This document shows positions 16,151-26,257 of a DNA stretch of 64,000 nt, piece after piece; within the stretch, counting starts at the first letter, position 1; every line of letters begins with the position of its first letter. The stretch covers positions 62,001 through 126,000 of the forward strand of contig NZ_FOEP01000010.1 of the NCBI RefSeq assembly GCF_900110775.1, given 5' to 3'. This stretch comes from Thalassovita taeanensis (GTDB lineage Bacteria > Pseudomonadota > Alphaproteobacteria > Rhodobacterales > Rhodobacteraceae). Below the pieces are notes generated by a model. It saw nothing but the letters and a program-made list of their open reading frames with translations, was not told where the DNA came from and did no database searches. Made by a program: the position numbers and the translations under genes.

Positions 16151-17815
16151 TCAGACCTCAATCGTTTTCGGGCGGCGGCGCTCGAACCACAGAACAATGA
16201 GCAGGCGGGTCACGAAAATCGCCGTGAAGACCGAGGTCAGGATACCCAGCCCCAGCGTAATGGCAAAGCCCCGTACCGGACCAGAGCCCAGCATGAACAG
16301 GATCGCCGAGATGATGAACGTGGTGATGTTGGCATCGATGATCGCCGACAGCGCCCGATCATAGCCCAACTCGATCGCGCGGGCCGGGCCTTTGGCGGTC
16401 CGCAACTCTTCGCGGATACGCTCGAACACCAGCACGTTGGCGTCGACGGCCATACCGATGGTCAGCACGATCCCCGCGATCCCCGGCAGGGTCAGCGTGC
16501 CGCCGATCAGGCTGAGCGCGCCAAAGATCAGCCCGACGTTGGTCATCAAAGCAATGTTGGCAAAGGTCCCGAACAGGCCATAGCTTAGCTGCATAAAGAC
16601 CAGCACGGCCAGGAAGGCCACGATACAGGCAATCTTGCCCGCCGCGATACTGTCAGCGCCCAGTTCCGGCCCGATGGTGCGTTCTTCAAGGAACTCCAGC
16701 CCGGCAGGCAGGGCACCGGCCCGCAGAAGAACCGCGAGATTGGTACTTTCCTCAACGGAAAAAGACCCGGTGATGATCCCCGATCCGCCGCCGATGTGGC
16801 TTTGGATCACCGGCGCGCTGATCACCTCGTCGTCCAGCACGATGGCAAAGGGGTTGCCGATGTTTTCCGCAGTATAGTCGCCAAACTTGCGGGCGCCCGA
16901 GGTATTAAAGCGGAACGACACTGCGGGGCGACCGTTCTGATCAAACGTCGGCTGCGCATCGACCAGTTCTTCGCCGGTGACAACGGGGTTTTGCTCAAGA
17001 ACGTAGTACAGGCCTTCTTCGTCCAGAGCAGGCAGCAGTTCGCGCCCGGCGCCCGGCGGCATGTCCGCATTGCCGGTACGGGTCACCACGGGCTGAAAAG
17101 TAAGCTGCGCGGTGGTGCCGATGATGCCTTTCAGCTCGGCCGCCGATCCGACACCCGGCACCTGAATCAATATCCGGTCCGAGCCCTGACGCTGAATCGT
17201 GGGCTCACGGGTGCCGACCTCGTCGATCCGGCGACGGATGATTTCCAGCGCCTGTTTCACCGTACGCTCGTCAGTGGCCAGCATTTCAGCCTCGCTGAGC
17301 GTGACAATCACGTCTGCCCCGTCCACGGTCACGTCAATGTCGCTGGCCCCTGCCCCGGTCAGGCTGACCACCGGACGCGCGAGACCGCGCACCAGTTCGG
17401 CGGCGCGGTCTGCCATGTCGGGATGCTGGTTCAGACGAACGCGCAGTTCCGGGCCGTTGGAACGTTGCAGACGAATGGTGCCGATGCTGTCGCGCTCTTC
17501 GCGCAGCAGGTCGCGGACCTCGGGCCACATGCCCTGCACCCGCGCCTCATAGACATCGGCCACCTGAACTTCGGCCAGAAGATGCGCACCACCGCGCAGA
17601 TCCAGACCCAGATTGACCAGACCGGAGGGCAGGAAAGACGGCCAGCGCGCCGCCTGTTCTTCCAGCCCGTTGCCGGATGCGCCATTCTCAATCGCGGCCA
17701 CGGCATCGTTGCGCGCTTCAACCCGCGAGTAGAAGGCATTCGGAAGCGCCAGCAGCAGACCAAGGACACAAAGCCCGATGATCACCACTCGCTTCCACAG
17801 ATCGATCTGTAGCAT
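16151..17815 (-). CDS. secD: Protein translocase subunit SecD
   Basis: SecD is the larger RND-fold partner of SecF in the inner membrane. The 554-residue protein has the first helix (residues 9-27), the family motif LGLDLRGGAHLLAEV at the start of the large periplasmic domain, and the C-terminal membrane domain with MAVDANVLVFERIREE. The order yajC-secD-secF is the normal one. The start follows the yajC stop by 34 bases. Confidence 0.96.
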   Translation of the reverse strand: MLQIDLWKRVVIIGLCVLGLLLALPNAFYSRVEARNDAVAAIENGASGNGLEEQAARWPSFLPSGLVNLGLDLRGGAHLLAEVQVADVYEARVQGMWPEVRDLLREERDSIGTIRLQRSNGPELRVRLNQHPDMADRAAELVRGLARPVVSLTGAGASDIDVTVDGADVIVTLSEAEMLATDERTVKQALEIIRRRIDEVGTREPTIQRQGSDRILIQVPGVGSAAELKGIIGTTAQLTFQPVVTRTGNADMPPGAGRELLPALDEEGLYYVLEQNPVVTGEELVDAQPTFDQNGRPAVSFRFNTSGARKFGDYTAENIGNPFAIVLDDEVISAPVIQSHIGGGSGIITGSFSVEESTNLAVLLRAGALPAGLEFLEERTIGPELGADSIAAGKIACIVAFLAVLVFMQLSYGLFGTFANIALMTNVGLIFGALSLIGGTLTLPGIAGIVLTIGMAVDANVLVFERIREELRTAKGPARAIELGYDRALSAIIDANITTFIISAILFMLGSGPVRGFAITLGLGILTSVFTAIFVTRLLIVLWFERRRPKTIEV

Positions 17816-17849
17816 TTATCCGACTTTCGCTAGGAATTGTCGTTCGTAA

Positions 17850-18137
17850 TCAGGTATTTGCAGCAGCAGGCTCGGTCTTGCTGATCACCTGAGCGATGGT
17901 CGACTTGACGACGCGGACCTTGACGCCTTCGGCCAGTTCCACCTCGATCTCGTTGTCATCTTTGACTTTGCTGACCTTGCCGATCAGGCCGCCCTGAGTG
18001 ATCACCTGATCGCCGCGACGCAGGGCGGTGACCATCGACTGATGCTCTTTCAACTTTTTCTGCTGGGGACGGATCAGCAGGAAATACATGATTGCGAAGA
18101 TCAGGATGAGGGGGAGAAACTGGCCGTAAGCTTGCAT
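17850..18137 (-). CDS. yajC: Preprotein translocase subunit YajC
   Basis: YajC is the small single-helix partner of the SecDF complex. The 95-residue protein has the N-terminal membrane helix (residues 8-23), immediately followed by RPQQKKLKEHQSM, and the conserved RRGDQVITQGGLIGKV stretch. It is the first gene of the minus-strand block that runs through secD, secF, TauE/SafE, Mth938-like and ccmABCDG, so the promoter should lie in the bases before 18137. Confidence 0.95.
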   Translation of the reverse strand: MQAYGQFLPLILIFAIMYFLLIRPQQKKLKEHQSMVTALRRGDQVITQGGLIGKVSKVKDDNEIEVELAEGVKVRVVKSTIAQVISKTEPAAANT

Positions 18138-18232
18138 CGGGTCTGTCCTTGTTGACTATGGCGGGGACCGGCCCCGCGATTTTGCACGGAACCTATGTGC
18201 CAAGATCGGCATTTGCAAGGCGACAAACAGGT

Positions 18233-18276
18233 GTCGGTATCACGTCGGTATTGCGTCGGTATCACGTCGGTGCAGC
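18233..18276. repeat. Four 11-bp tandem repeats
   Basis: Four adjacent 11-base units start with GTCGGT: GTCGGTATCAC, GTCGGTATTGC, GTCGGTATCAC and GTCGGTGCAGC. They lie in the 146-base gap between the yajC start and the end of the VIT-type gene, about 95 bases upstream of yajC. This may be simple slippage or a regulatory array; no function is known. Confidence 0.75.
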
Positions 18277-18283
18277 GTGGTGC

Positions 18284-18979
18284 CTAGACCACCGCCCCGA
18301 ACATCATCCCAACAATAGCCGTCACCGCCATTGCCACCGCCCCCCAGAAGGTCACGCGGAGACACCCGCGCAGCATCGGCGCCCCGCCGGCCCGAGCCCC
18401 AAACGCGCCCAGCAGCGCCAGAAAGATCAGGGTCGAAATCGTAACCGTGATCAACAGCGCCGATGCGGGCACCAGCAGAACCACCGCCAGTGGCAGCGAC
18501 GCCCCAACCGCAAAGGTCACCGCCGAGGTGAGTGCCGCCTGTAGTGGTCGCGCCGTTGTCATGTCAGAGATCCCCAACTCCTCGCGCGCATGTGCCCCCA
18601 GCGCGTCGTGCGCTGTCAGCTGGCGCGCCACGTCCAGCGCGGTTTCCTGTGTCACGCCACGATCGACAAAGGTTGCGGCCAGCTCTTCGAGCTCGAACGC
18701 GGGCTGCTCTTTCAGTTCCAGGCTCTCGCGGGCCAGATCTGCGGCTTCTGTATCCGACTGCGAACTGACCGACACATATTCGCCTGCGGCCATCGACATT
18801 GCGCCGGCCACGAGCCCTGCGGTTCCGGCAGTCAGGATTTCACCGGTGCTTGCGGCTGATGCGGCCACACCCACGATCAAACTGGCGGTCGAAACCAACC
18901 CGTCATTCGCGCCCAGTACCGCTGCGCGTAGCCAGCCGACCCGATGCACACTATGGGATTCCGTATGTAGCCTGCTCAT
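18284..18979 (-). CDS. VIT1/CCC1-family transporter
   Basis: This 231-residue protein belongs to the VIT1/CCC1 family of iron(II) and manganese(II) transporters, which use proton exchange. Family hallmarks are HRVGWLRAAVLGANDGLVSTASLIVG at the N terminus, GAMSMAAGEYVSVSSQSDTE at the end of helix 2, and a cytoplasmic helical segment before the last three membrane helices. The methionine/glutamate metal site typical of this family can be seen around MSMAAGEY. It stands alone, in the same direction as yajC and opposite to serS. Confidence 0.9.
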   Translation of the reverse strand: MSRLHTESHSVHRVGWLRAAVLGANDGLVSTASLIVGVAASAASTGEILTAGTAGLVAGAMSMAAGEYVSVSSQSDTEAADLARESLELKEQPAFELEELAATFVDRGVTQETALDVARQLTAHDALGAHAREELGISDMTTARPLQAALTSAVTFAVGASLPLAVVLLVPASALLITVTISTLIFLALLGAFGARAGGAPMLRGCLRVTFWGAVAMAVTAIVGMMFGAVV

Positions 18980-19117
18980 GCTGTGTCCTTACCGATTCGT
19001 TATTTTGTGGTGTCAGCTTAACCGCCGATGCCACCGCCGTGCAGCAATCGGTTACACCTTGAACAAAAAGGCAGTAAGAACCTGATCAACTGACGACTCA
19101 TTGCAAGGAAGACGACA

Positions 19118-20410
19118 ATGCACGACATCCGCGCCATCCGCGAAAACCCCGCCGCTTTTGATGCGGCTTTGGCCCGGCGTAGGGCGTCGGCGATGTCGTC
19201 GGAAATCCTTGCGCTGGACGAGGCACGGCGTGCGATGATCAATGCGGCGGAAACGGCGCAGGCGGATCAGAACAAGGCCAGCAAAGAAGTGGGCGCCGCC
19301 AAAGGCCGCGGTGATGAGGCCGAGTTCGAGCGGCTGCGGGCGCTGGTGGCCGAGAAGAAGGCCGAAGTGGCGCAGATGCAGACCGAGGCCAAGGCGCTGG
19401 ACCAGCAGCTGACCGATCTGTTGATGACGCTGCCCAATACGCCATTGGACGGCGTGCCGGATGGTGCTGATGAGGCGGACAACGTCGAGATCCACCGTTG
19501 GGGCACGCCGCGCGTGTTCGATTTCGCGCCCAAGGAGCATTACCAGCTGACCGGCGTTGTGCCGGGGATGGATTTCGAGACGGCGGCGAAGCTGTCGGGG
19601 GCGCGGTTTGTGGTGCTTTCGGGCGCTGTGGCACGGATCCACCGGGCGCTGGCGCAGTTCATGCTGAACACCCATGTGGATGAGAACGGGCTGACCGAGG
19701 CTTGGACGCCGGTGTTGGTGCGCGAAGAGATGATGCTGGGCACCGGACAGTTGCCGAAATTTGGCGAAGACAGCTATCGGACCACGGATGGTTGGTGGCT
19801 GGTGCCGACGGCAGAGGTGACGCTGACCAATATCGTCAACGGGGTAACACTGGAGGAGGATTACCTGCCGCGGCGCTATGTGGCGCAGACGCAGTGTTTC
19901 CGCTCTGAGGCGGGCAGCGCCGGGCGCGACACCGCAGGCATGCTGCGGCAGCACCAGTTCGAGAAGGTCGAGATGGTGTCGATCACCAAGCCGGAAAACA
20001 GCCAGGCGGAACATGATCGCATGACCAAATGCGCCGAAGGCATCCTTGAGCGGTTGGGCCTGCCCTATCGCACCGTGGTGCTGTGCACCGGGGATATGGG
20101 ATTTGGCGCGACAAAGACCCACGATATCGAGGTCTGGTTGCCGGGTCAGGATACCTACCGCGAGATTTCGTCGGTTTCTGTCTGTGGGGATTTTCAGGCC
20201 CGGCGGATGAACGCGCGGTATAAGCCCGCAGCGGGTGGCAAGCCCGAGTTCGTGCATACGCTGAACGGGTCGGGGCTTGCGGTCGGGCGCTGTCTGATTG
20301 CGGTTCTGGAGAACGGGCAGCAGGCGGATGGGTCGGTGCGCCTGCCCGAGGTGCTGCATCCCTATCTGGGCGGCAAAACCACATTGAGCCAAGACAGCAC
20401 GCTGATCTGA
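19118..20410 (+). CDS. serS: Seryl-tRNA synthetase
   Basis: SerRS charges tRNA-Ser (and tRNA-Sec where present) with serine. The 430-residue protein has the N-terminal long antiparallel coiled coil (about residues 25-110), then the class II catalytic core. Motif 2 reads [27 protein letters not shown] in pattern, and motif 3 contains [16 protein letters not shown]. The start at 19118 follows AAGGAAGA. It is a single gene between divergent and convergent neighbours. Confidence 0.97.
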   Translation: MHDIRAIRENPAAFDAALARRRASAMSSEILALDEARRAMINAAETAQADQNKASKEVGAAKGRGDEAEFERLRALVAEKKAEVAQMQTEAKALDQQLTDLLMTLPNTPLDGVPDGADEADNVEIHRWGTPRVFDFAPKEHYQLTGVVPGMDFETAAKLSGARFVVLSGAVARIHRALAQFMLNTHVDENGLTEAWTPVLVREEMMLGTGQLPKFGEDSYRTTDGWWLVPTAEVTLTNIVNGVTLEEDYLPRRYVAQTQCFRSEAGSAGRDTAGMLRQHQFEKVEMVSITKPENSQAEHDRMTKCAEGILERLGLPYRTVVLCTGDMGFGATKTHDIEVWLPGQDTYREISSVSVCGDFQARRMNARYKPAAGGKPEFVHTLNGSGLAVGRCLIAVLENGQQADGSVRLPEVLHPYLGGKTTLSQDSTLI

Positions 20411-20447
20411 TCCGGCGAAGCGTGGGCATTTCATCTTCGGGTGGATT

Positions 20448-20490
20448 GGGGCGCTGCCCCAAACCCCGGAGTATTTTCATCAGAAAGAAG
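20448..20490. repeat. Rhodobacteraceae-type intergenic element, possible bidirectional terminator
   Basis: A short stem GGGGC-GCT-GCCCC (20448-20460) is followed by AAACCCCGGAGTATTTT and a purine-rich stretch. I recognise this CCCCGGAGTATTTT pattern as a common intergenic element of Rhodobacteraceae genomes, from memory and not by search. It sits between the convergent serS and desaturase genes, where a transcription end is expected. Confidence 0.55.
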
Positions 20491-20559
20491 CCGGGGTTTG
20501 GGTTCAGAAGCGCGTGACCGCGCGCGTCGGTATTCGTGTGCGGCTGGGCTTAGATGGGC

Positions 20560-21549
20560 TTAGGCTGTTGCGCTAGTTGTTGACTGAGCGGCTTTGGGGA
20601 ACGGCACGAGTTTGCCGCGCTCCTCGTCCCACAGTTTGAGCCGGAACGCGCCCAGAGCCTGCGGCCAGCGGACGATGTTGGTTTGCGGGGCCAGTGCATG
20701 GCTGATCTCGCGATGGCAACGCCGGAGCCGGTAGGATGGGATGCGTGGGTCGAAATGGTGGATGTCGTGATAGGCGATATTGCCGGTGCCCAGATCCCAC
20801 CACCAGCCCAGATCCAGCGCCGAGGAGCCTTTGAGGGCGGCAATCTGCGGGTCCAGATCGGGGCGACGGTCCCAATATGTGTCCTCGAAATTATGCTGGA
20901 GGTAGACCAGGAACACCCCGATTGCCCCGGCCAGAATGGCGGTGGCCACCCAGACCCAGATGCCGACCCAGCCCGACAGTGCATAGATCAGCGCCAGCCA
21001 CAGGGCGATGCCCAGATTATGCGCCAGCACCTCGGCCACGCCGGTGCGCAGGGTGTTTTTCGGCCAGCGGTAGCGCAGGAAATACACGAACACGCCGCCG
21101 ACCAGCAGCAGGATCACCGGGTTGCGGTAGAGCCGGTAGTAGAGCCGTTGCCACGGTCCGGCTTGTTGCCACTCGCGCAGGGTCATGGTGTTGACCTCGC
21201 CAGCCTCGCGGTGTTCGAGGTTGCCGATATGGGCGTGATGGACGTTATGATTATAGCGCATCGCCTTGTAGGGCGTCAGCGTGAACACCGACAGGCCGTA
21301 ACCCGCCCAGTCGTTCTGTGCCCGCGTTTCGAACAGTGAGGCGTGGCCGCAATCGTGTTGCAGCACATAGAGCCGCACACCGGCGAAGGCATTGATCACC
21401 ACCATCGGCGCGACCACCCACCAGACCGACGCCCAGTGGATCGCGATCCAGAGCGAGGAAAAGTAGACGGCGAATGTGCCGAAGTAGCTGACATTGGCCA
21501 GCCGGTTGTCTTTCTCAATGTAATTCTGCGTAAAGTCCCTGACCGACAT
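20560..21549 (-). CDS. Membrane fatty acid desaturase
   Basis: This 329-residue enzyme introduces a double bond into acyl chains in the membrane using a di-iron centre. All three histidine boxes are present: HDCGH (residues 65-69), HNVHH (101-105) and HDIHH (about 257-261). Membrane segments lie between them. The pattern fits the acyl-lipid omega-6/omega-3 type desaturases. I choose MSVRDFTQNYIEKDN as the start (5' end 21549) because upstream in-frame residues have no family character. It is convergent with serS. Confidence 0.92.
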   Translation of the reverse strand: MSVRDFTQNYIEKDNRLANVSYFGTFAVYFSSLWIAIHWASVWWVVAPMVVINAFAGVRLYVLQHDCGHASLFETRAQNDWAGYGLSVFTLTPYKAMRYNHNVHHAHIGNLEHREAGEVNTMTLREWQQAGPWQRLYYRLYRNPVILLLVGGVFVYFLRYRWPKNTLRTGVAEVLAHNLGIALWLALIYALSGWVGIWVWVATAILAGAIGVFLVYLQHNFEDTYWDRRPDLDPQIAALKGSSALDLGWWWDLGTGNIAYHDIHHFDPRIPSYRLRRCHREISHALAPQTNIVRWPQALGAFRLKLWDEERGKLVPFPKAAQSTTSATA

Positions 21550-21673
21550 AATAACCCCCGGAGTTCTTCTTCGCGCCTCTTTAAGATGGGGCACAAACGG
21601 ATTGTTGCAACCACTAGTGCGGTTTCACGACAGATATTTGACCAAATCAGCGGGCGCCGGAAGGTAATCCGGG

Positions 21674-21707
21674 CAAAACAAAACCCCCGGCGCAAAAGCA
21701 CCGGGGG
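21674..21707 (-). terminator. Terminator of the EF-hand gene (minus strand)
   Basis: On the minus strand the sequence forms a 7-bp stem, CCCCCGG with CCGGGGG (21701-21707 and 21684-21690), with a ten-base loop. It is followed by TTTTGTTTTG. It lies about 50 bases behind the stop of the small EF-hand gene at 21758. Confidence 0.85.
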
Positions 21708-21757
21708 CAAACCGGGGGCTTACCGACATGTCACGAGGCAGACAGTCGGAACCGGGA

Positions 21758-21994
21758 TCAGCCTTCGATAACGCCAGCTTCGATTGCGGCGGCCAGCTCG
21801 TCTTCGCTGATTTCGCCATCGGCGTCGGTGTCGATTTCGGCGAAGGTCTCGGCGGTCAGGTCAGCGTAGGCTGCGGTCATTTCTTCCATCGAATAGGTAC
21901 CGTTACCGTCGATGTCTGCCAGCATGGTTTCGGCAGAAGCCTGAACTGTCGTCAGCGCCAGTGCGGCGGCCAGGGTCAGAACAAGGTTTTTCAT
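21758..21994 (-). CDS. Small secreted EF-hand calcium-binding protein
   Basis: This 78-residue protein begins with a signal peptide (MKNLVLTLAAALALTTVQASA) and then contains two EF-hand loops. Loop 1 is DIDGNGTYSMEE (Asp27, Asp29, Asn31, Glu38) and loop 2 is DTDADGEISEDE (Asp55, Asp57, Asp59, Glu66). Both have ligands at positions 1, 3, 5 and 12, so calcium binding in the periplasm or outside is likely. The role is unknown. It has its own terminator and appears monocistronic. Confidence 0.9.
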   Translation of the reverse strand: MKNLVLTLAAALALTTVQASAETMLADIDGNGTYSMEEMTAAYADLTAETFAEIDTDADGEISEDELAAAIEAGVIEG

Positions 21995-22142
21995 TCAGGA
22001 TTACTCCAAAAGTGACGATTAAGCCACTGAAACAAAGGCGATATTGCCCTCGACGAGATACATGTCAGAAATTTTGAAACCCACAAGAGGGATAAGATGA
22101 GCCGCCCTGTGGCGCGGTGAAAAATCGGCCAAAAGGCGCCGA

Positions 22143-23273
22143 TCATTTCGCCAGAATAGCTGCCAGAACCCTGCTGAGGGACGCCGGGCGGTAGCCGGAT
22201 ACCGCGCGCACCCGGTCGGCGGCGTTTATCGAGACCTCGGAAGGGCGCGCGGGCCCGGAGCGGTCGCGTAAAAGCAGGCCGCCAAGCGAGAACAGGCCCG
22301 CTTTTTTGAGCGTATCTGGCAGGGGGGCGGCCGAATCAGCGGGGCCGACCAGTTGCCGCAGCAGCACGCGGTCGAATTCCAGCCCGGCCATGCGCGCGCC
22401 CTCGGCGATCCAGTCGGCGGTGCCTGCGGAAAGCTGCGGCACGGTGCCGCTGCCGCCGACGATACCGTGGTTGCCGGGGAACCAGAGCTGTCGATAGGGC
22501 GGTTCGGGATCGGTGGCGCCGTCGTTGAGGGTATCGAGATTGTCCCACAGGGTCGGCGGATACAGGCGGCGGCGTTCGTCAATCGCCACCGCGTGGCGGG
22601 CCGAGCGGACCGAGCGCGACAGCGCGGCATCGTGGAAGGTGTATTTGTGGTTGATCAGCTTGGCGAGCACCCCCAGAAAGCTGGGCAGGCCAAGGGCGCC
22701 GACCGTGTCCCACACACCAAGATAGGCGAGTGTCAGCAAGCGCGTGTCATCCATCCCCTGCGCCAGCCGCCAGTCGAAATCTTGTTGGCTGGTAGCGGTG
22801 ATCGGCGCGAAATCGGCGCGGAAGCGTTTCGACGCCTTGCTGTCGGGGTGGGTATCGGGGCCGCGGGCGCGGTATTGGGCAATCGCTTCGTTGATACGGG
22901 CGATCCGGTCGCGCGGCGGGATGCCCGCGCTGCGGATCAACCCGGCCAGCGAGCGCGCGGTATAGGCGCCGCGCGAGAAGCCGAAGATAAAAATCTCGTC
23001 TCCCGGTTCGTAGCAAAAGACCAGATGGCGGTAGGCGTCGATGATATTGTCATCCAGCCCCCAGCCGAACGCGCCGCCGAGAAACCTGTCGGTGAGCCGC
23101 GCCACCATGTTGCTGCCGCGCCCGGTGCCGACACCCTGTTGGTAGAACACCACCTGTGTGCGGCCATCGACGGCCGAGGGCGTGACCGCCTGCGCCAGGC
23201 GCACCGCGTGGGTGGGCCGCCCCGCATCCAGCCGGTTCCAGGTGCCGTCACAAAAGAATACGATCCGCTTCAT
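22143..23273 (-). CDS. DUF2235 alpha/beta-hydrolase domain protein
   Basis: This 376-residue protein has the DUF2235 domain, an alpha/beta-hydrolase fold also used by Tle1-type phospholipase effectors of type VI secretion systems. It starts MKRIVFFCDGTWNR, shows the nucleophile elbow GFSRGAYTAR (about residue 98), and has WFPGNHGIVGGSG, typical of the family. No type VI secretion gene, immunity gene or signal peptide is seen nearby, so a housekeeping hydrolase or phospholipase-like role is as likely as an effector role. It lies 74 bases downstream of der on the same strand. Confidence 0.85.
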   Translation of the reverse strand: MKRIVFFCDGTWNRLDAGRPTHAVRLAQAVTPSAVDGRTQVVFYQQGVGTGRGSNMVARLTDRFLGGAFGWGLDDNIIDAYRHLVFCYEPGDEIFIFGFSRGAYTARSLAGLIRSAGIPPRDRIARINEAIAQYRARGPDTHPDSKASKRFRADFAPITATSQQDFDWRLAQGMDDTRLLTLAYLGVWDTVGALGLPSFLGVLAKLINHKYTFHDAALSRSVRSARHAVAIDERRRLYPPTLWDNLDTLNDGATDPEPPYRQLWFPGNHGIVGGSGTVPQLSAGTADWIAEGARMAGLEFDRVLLRQLVGPADSAAPLPDTLKKAGLFSLGGLLLRDRSGPARPSEVSINAADRVRAVSGYRPASLSRVLAAILAK

Positions 23274-23347
23274 GCCAGCAGTCTAGCCGCAACGCGCGCG
23301 AAAGCGGACTCAAATTCAGCCCGGACCGCGCGCGTGCTTGGTGCAGC

Positions 23348-24814
23348 TTACTTGGCGGGGCCGCGTTTCTTGGCAAGGTGCTTGCCGAGGGCGCCGGGTT
23401 TGCGCTCTTTGCGGCCTTTATAGGGGTTCTTTTCCCCCTGCCCGCGCATGGTCAGGCGGATGGGTGTGCCCGGCATGTCGAAGTCGGTACGCAGCCCGTT
23501 GACCAGATAGCGTGAATAGCTTTCGGGCATCTTTTCGGGGTGCGAGCACATCACGATAAAGCCGGGGGGCCGGGTTTTGGCCTGCGTCATGTAGCGCAGT
23601 TTGATCCGCTTGCCGGCGGGGGCGGGTGGCGGATGCGCCTCCATCATGCCCGCGAGCCAGCGGTTCAGCTGCGCGGTGGTGACGCGGCGGTTCCAGACAT
23701 CATAGGCTTTTTCGACAGCGGCGTGCAGCCGATCAAGGCCCTTGCCGGTTTTGGCAGACACGGTAACCAGCGGTGCGCCACGCAGCTGCGGCAGCAGGCG
23801 TTCGAAGGATTCGCGCAGGGCCCTGAGTTTTTCCTGCTTGTTCTCTTCGACGTCCCATTTGTTGACGGCGACGATGACGGCGCGGCCTTCGCGCTCGGCC
23901 AGATCGGCGATGCGCAGGTCCTGCTGTTCAAACGGGATTTCCGCATCAAGCAGCACGATCACCACTTCGGCGAATTTGACCGCGCGCAGGCCATCAGAGA
24001 CGCTGAGTTTTTCCAGCTTGTCCTGCACCTTGGCGCGTTTGCGCATGCCGGCGGTGTCCCAGATGCGGATCGGCAGACCGTTCCAGTCGATGGTCAGCGA
24101 GATCGCATCGCGGGTGATCCCGGCCTCGGGGCCGGTCAGCAGGCGGTCTTCGCCCATGATGGCGTTGATCAGCGTGGATTTACCCGCGTTCGGGCGACCG
24201 ACGACAGCGATCTGCATCGGCTTGTCCATGGTCGGCACGCGCACGGCGTCTTCGTCTTCGTCGTCCTCGGACAGATCAACATCGGTTTCGGGGGTGTCTT
24301 CGGTGGCGTTGGCGGCAAAGCCATCGGCCAGCGGCATCAGCACGGTCAGCAGGTCAGAGATGCCTTCGCCGTGCTCGGCGGACAGGCGCAGCGGTTCGCC
24401 CAGGCCCAGACCGAACGCTTCGAGATAGCCGCCCTCGCCCGCCTTGCCCTCGGCCTTGTTGGCAACGAGGATGACGTGTTTGGCGCGTTTGCGCAGGATC
24501 TCGGCGAAGAGTTCATCGGTGGGGGTGACGCCGACGCGGGCGTCGATCATGAACAGGCAAATATCGGCCATATCGACCGCACGTTCGGTCAGGCGACGCA
24601 TCCGCCCCTGAAGGCTGTCGTCGGTCACTTCTTCCAGCCCGGCGGTATCAACCACCGTAAAACGCAAATCGCCCAGCCGCGCCTCGCCTTCGCGCAAATC
24701 GCGCGTCACACCGGGCTGGTCATCGACCAGCGCCAAGCGGCGACCAACCAAGCGGTTGAAAAGCGTGGATTTTCCCACATTGGGACGGCCCACAATGGCC
24801 AGGGTGAATGTCAT
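23348..24814 (-). CDS. der: GTPase Der (EngA)
   Basis: Der is the double-domain GTPase needed for 50S ribosome subunit maturation. The 488-residue protein has two G domains: the first with GRPNVGKST (residues 9-17) and the second with GRPNAGKST near residue 210. An acidic linker ([12 protein letters not shown]) separates them, and a KH-like domain follows. The tail is rich in Lys and Arg. It lies 50 bases behind bamB, an arrangement often seen in alphaproteobacteria. Confidence 0.97.
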   Translation of the reverse strand: MTFTLAIVGRPNVGKSTLFNRLVGRRLALVDDQPGVTRDLREGEARLGDLRFTVVDTAGLEEVTDDSLQGRMRRLTERAVDMADICLFMIDARVGVTPTDELFAEILRKRAKHVILVANKAEGKAGEGGYLEAFGLGLGEPLRLSAEHGEGISDLLTVLMPLADGFAANATEDTPETDVDLSEDDEDEDAVRVPTMDKPMQIAVVGRPNAGKSTLINAIMGEDRLLTGPEAGITRDAISLTIDWNGLPIRIWDTAGMRKRAKVQDKLEKLSVSDGLRAVKFAEVVIVLLDAEIPFEQQDLRIADLAEREGRAVIVAVNKWDVEENKQEKLRALRESFERLLPQLRGAPLVTVSAKTGKGLDRLHAAVEKAYDVWNRRVTTAQLNRWLAGMMEAHPPPAPAGKRIKLRYMTQAKTRPPGFIVMCSHPEKMPESYSRYLVNGLRTDFDMPGTPIRLTMRGQGEKNPYKGRKERKPGALGKHLAKKRGPAK

Positions 24815-24864
24815 CTTTCAAGGCTCCAAGACGGATCAAGCCGCTCAGATACACCATTGTGGCG

Positions 24865-26199
24865 TCAACGGAAAGCGTGCAATTGCCCGCGCGTGCCAAC
24901 GACATAGAGCGTGCCACCCGCAACGATCGGCGCGGTGGTGGCGCCGCCGGGCACCTCGATCGTGCTCAAGAGCGCGCCGCTGGCCGGATCATAGAAGCGC
25001 AGCAGGCCGTCGTTCGAGGCGACCACAAGCCGCCCACCGGCAAGGATCGGGCCGTAGTGGGCATAGACCTCGGCGGCTTTGCGCGGGGTGTATTTGACGA
25101 AATTCGGCAGTTTGGTGCCCCAGACGCGGCGACCATCCGAGGCGTTCAGCCGGACCAGTTCGTTCTGGTCGGTCAGCACGAACACCGCGCCGCCCGCAGG
25201 CCAGACCGGGCTGATCGCGCCTTCGCGGGCGGTCCAGATCCGTTCGCCATCATCAATGTTCAGCGCCACGAGGCGCCCGGAATGCGAGCCGACATAGACC
25301 ACATTGCCATCGACCACCGGATCGCCGGTGATGTCGCTGACCTTGGCGATGGATTTGAAGCGGCGCTGGCCAGAGACCTGCGTGGCCCAGACCCGCAGGC
25401 CGCCCTTGCGGAATGCTGCCTGAACAGAGCCATCACCATAGGCGAACAACGCGAACTTGTCGGTGACCGCGGGGGCCGCGGCGCCCAGCACGTTGCTGAT
25501 ATCGCCAGCCTGGGTCAGCTGCCAGCGGATGCGGCCGGTATCGGCCTCAAGCGCCCATGCGGTATCGTCGCCGCCCACCAGATAGACCACCCCGCCGTAA
25601 ACGGTGGGCGCGCCTGAGCCGGTGGCATCAAGGTTCTGGGTCCACAGCACGGCGCCGGTGGTCGGGTCCATCGCGGTCAGGCGACCAAAGCCGGACGAGA
25701 CAAACAGCTTGCCCTCGCCCAGAGCCAGCCCGCCGCCGGTGGCCTCGGAGGATTTATCGCGTGCCGGGGTCAGATCGCTTTGCCACAGCGTGGCGCCCTC
25801 GGTCGAAGTGGCGGTGACTTTGGCTTCGGCGTCCAGCGTGAAAATACGCCCGCCCGAGATCACGGGATCGGCGGTAATGCGGTTGCGGCGGCCATCCCCC
25901 GCGCCGATTTCGGCGCTCCAGACCAGCGCCGGGGTGGCGCGCAGGCTGGGGTTGGAGGCGCGGTATTTGGGGCTGCCGATGCGGTGGGTCCATTCGGCAT
26001 TCACCGATTGTGCAGGCAGGCGCAGCGCGGTGGGTTTGCTGACCGCGTCAAGCGGCGCCTCGCTGTCTTGGCCAGTGTCCTGATTGGCCAGAATCGCACG
26101 AATATCTTCGCGCTTGCCCGGCAGGATCACCTCGCGTTCGGCACAGGCTGCCAGAAGGGTCACCCCGATCAAGCCAAAAACAACTGAACTGCGTTTCAC
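24865..26199 (-). CDS. bamB: Outer membrane assembly lipoprotein BamB-like beta-propeller
   Basis: BamB is the beta-propeller lipoprotein of the BAM complex that inserts outer membrane proteins. The 444-residue protein has a lipoprotein signal with the lipobox LAAC (Cys19). It then contains repeated PQQ-like propeller blades with GxVLWxxxL-type patterns, for example PTTGAVLWTQNL, EADTGRIRWQL and NIDDGERIWTA. The neighbours, a TPR protein upstream and der downstream, are the typical bamB context. The assignment as the BAM component is good but rests on fold and context. Confidence 0.9.
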   Translation of the reverse strand: MKRSSVVFGLIGVTLLAACAEREVILPGKREDIRAILANQDTGQDSEAPLDAVSKPTALRLPAQSVNAEWTHRIGSPKYRASNPSLRATPALVWSAEIGAGDGRRNRITADPVISGGRIFTLDAEAKVTATSTEGATLWQSDLTPARDKSSEATGGGLALGEGKLFVSSGFGRLTAMDPTTGAVLWTQNLDATGSGAPTVYGGVVYLVGGDDTAWALEADTGRIRWQLTQAGDISNVLGAAAPAVTDKFALFAYGDGSVQAAFRKGGLRVWATQVSGQRRFKSIAKVSDITGDPVVDGNVVYVGSHSGRLVALNIDDGERIWTAREGAISPVWPAGGAVFVLTDQNELVRLNASDGRRVWGTKLPNFVKYTPRKAAEVYAHYGPILAGGRLVVASNDGLLRFYDPASGALLSTIEVPGGATTAPIVAGGTLYVVGTRGQLHAFR

Positions 26200-26257
26200 C
26201 GATCCTGCCCTCTTTCATTCATTCCGTGGTGGTTGTCCAAGATCCGGGCGCGTGCCC

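Noticed and set aside
19052-20434. 460-codon minus-strand frame opposite serS
   Set aside because: Antisense of seryl-tRNA synthetase; low-complexity His/Arg-rich product.
23540-24907. 455-codon plus-strand frame opposite der
   Set aside because: Antisense shadow of the certain Der GTPase; no protein family, no ribosome binding site.
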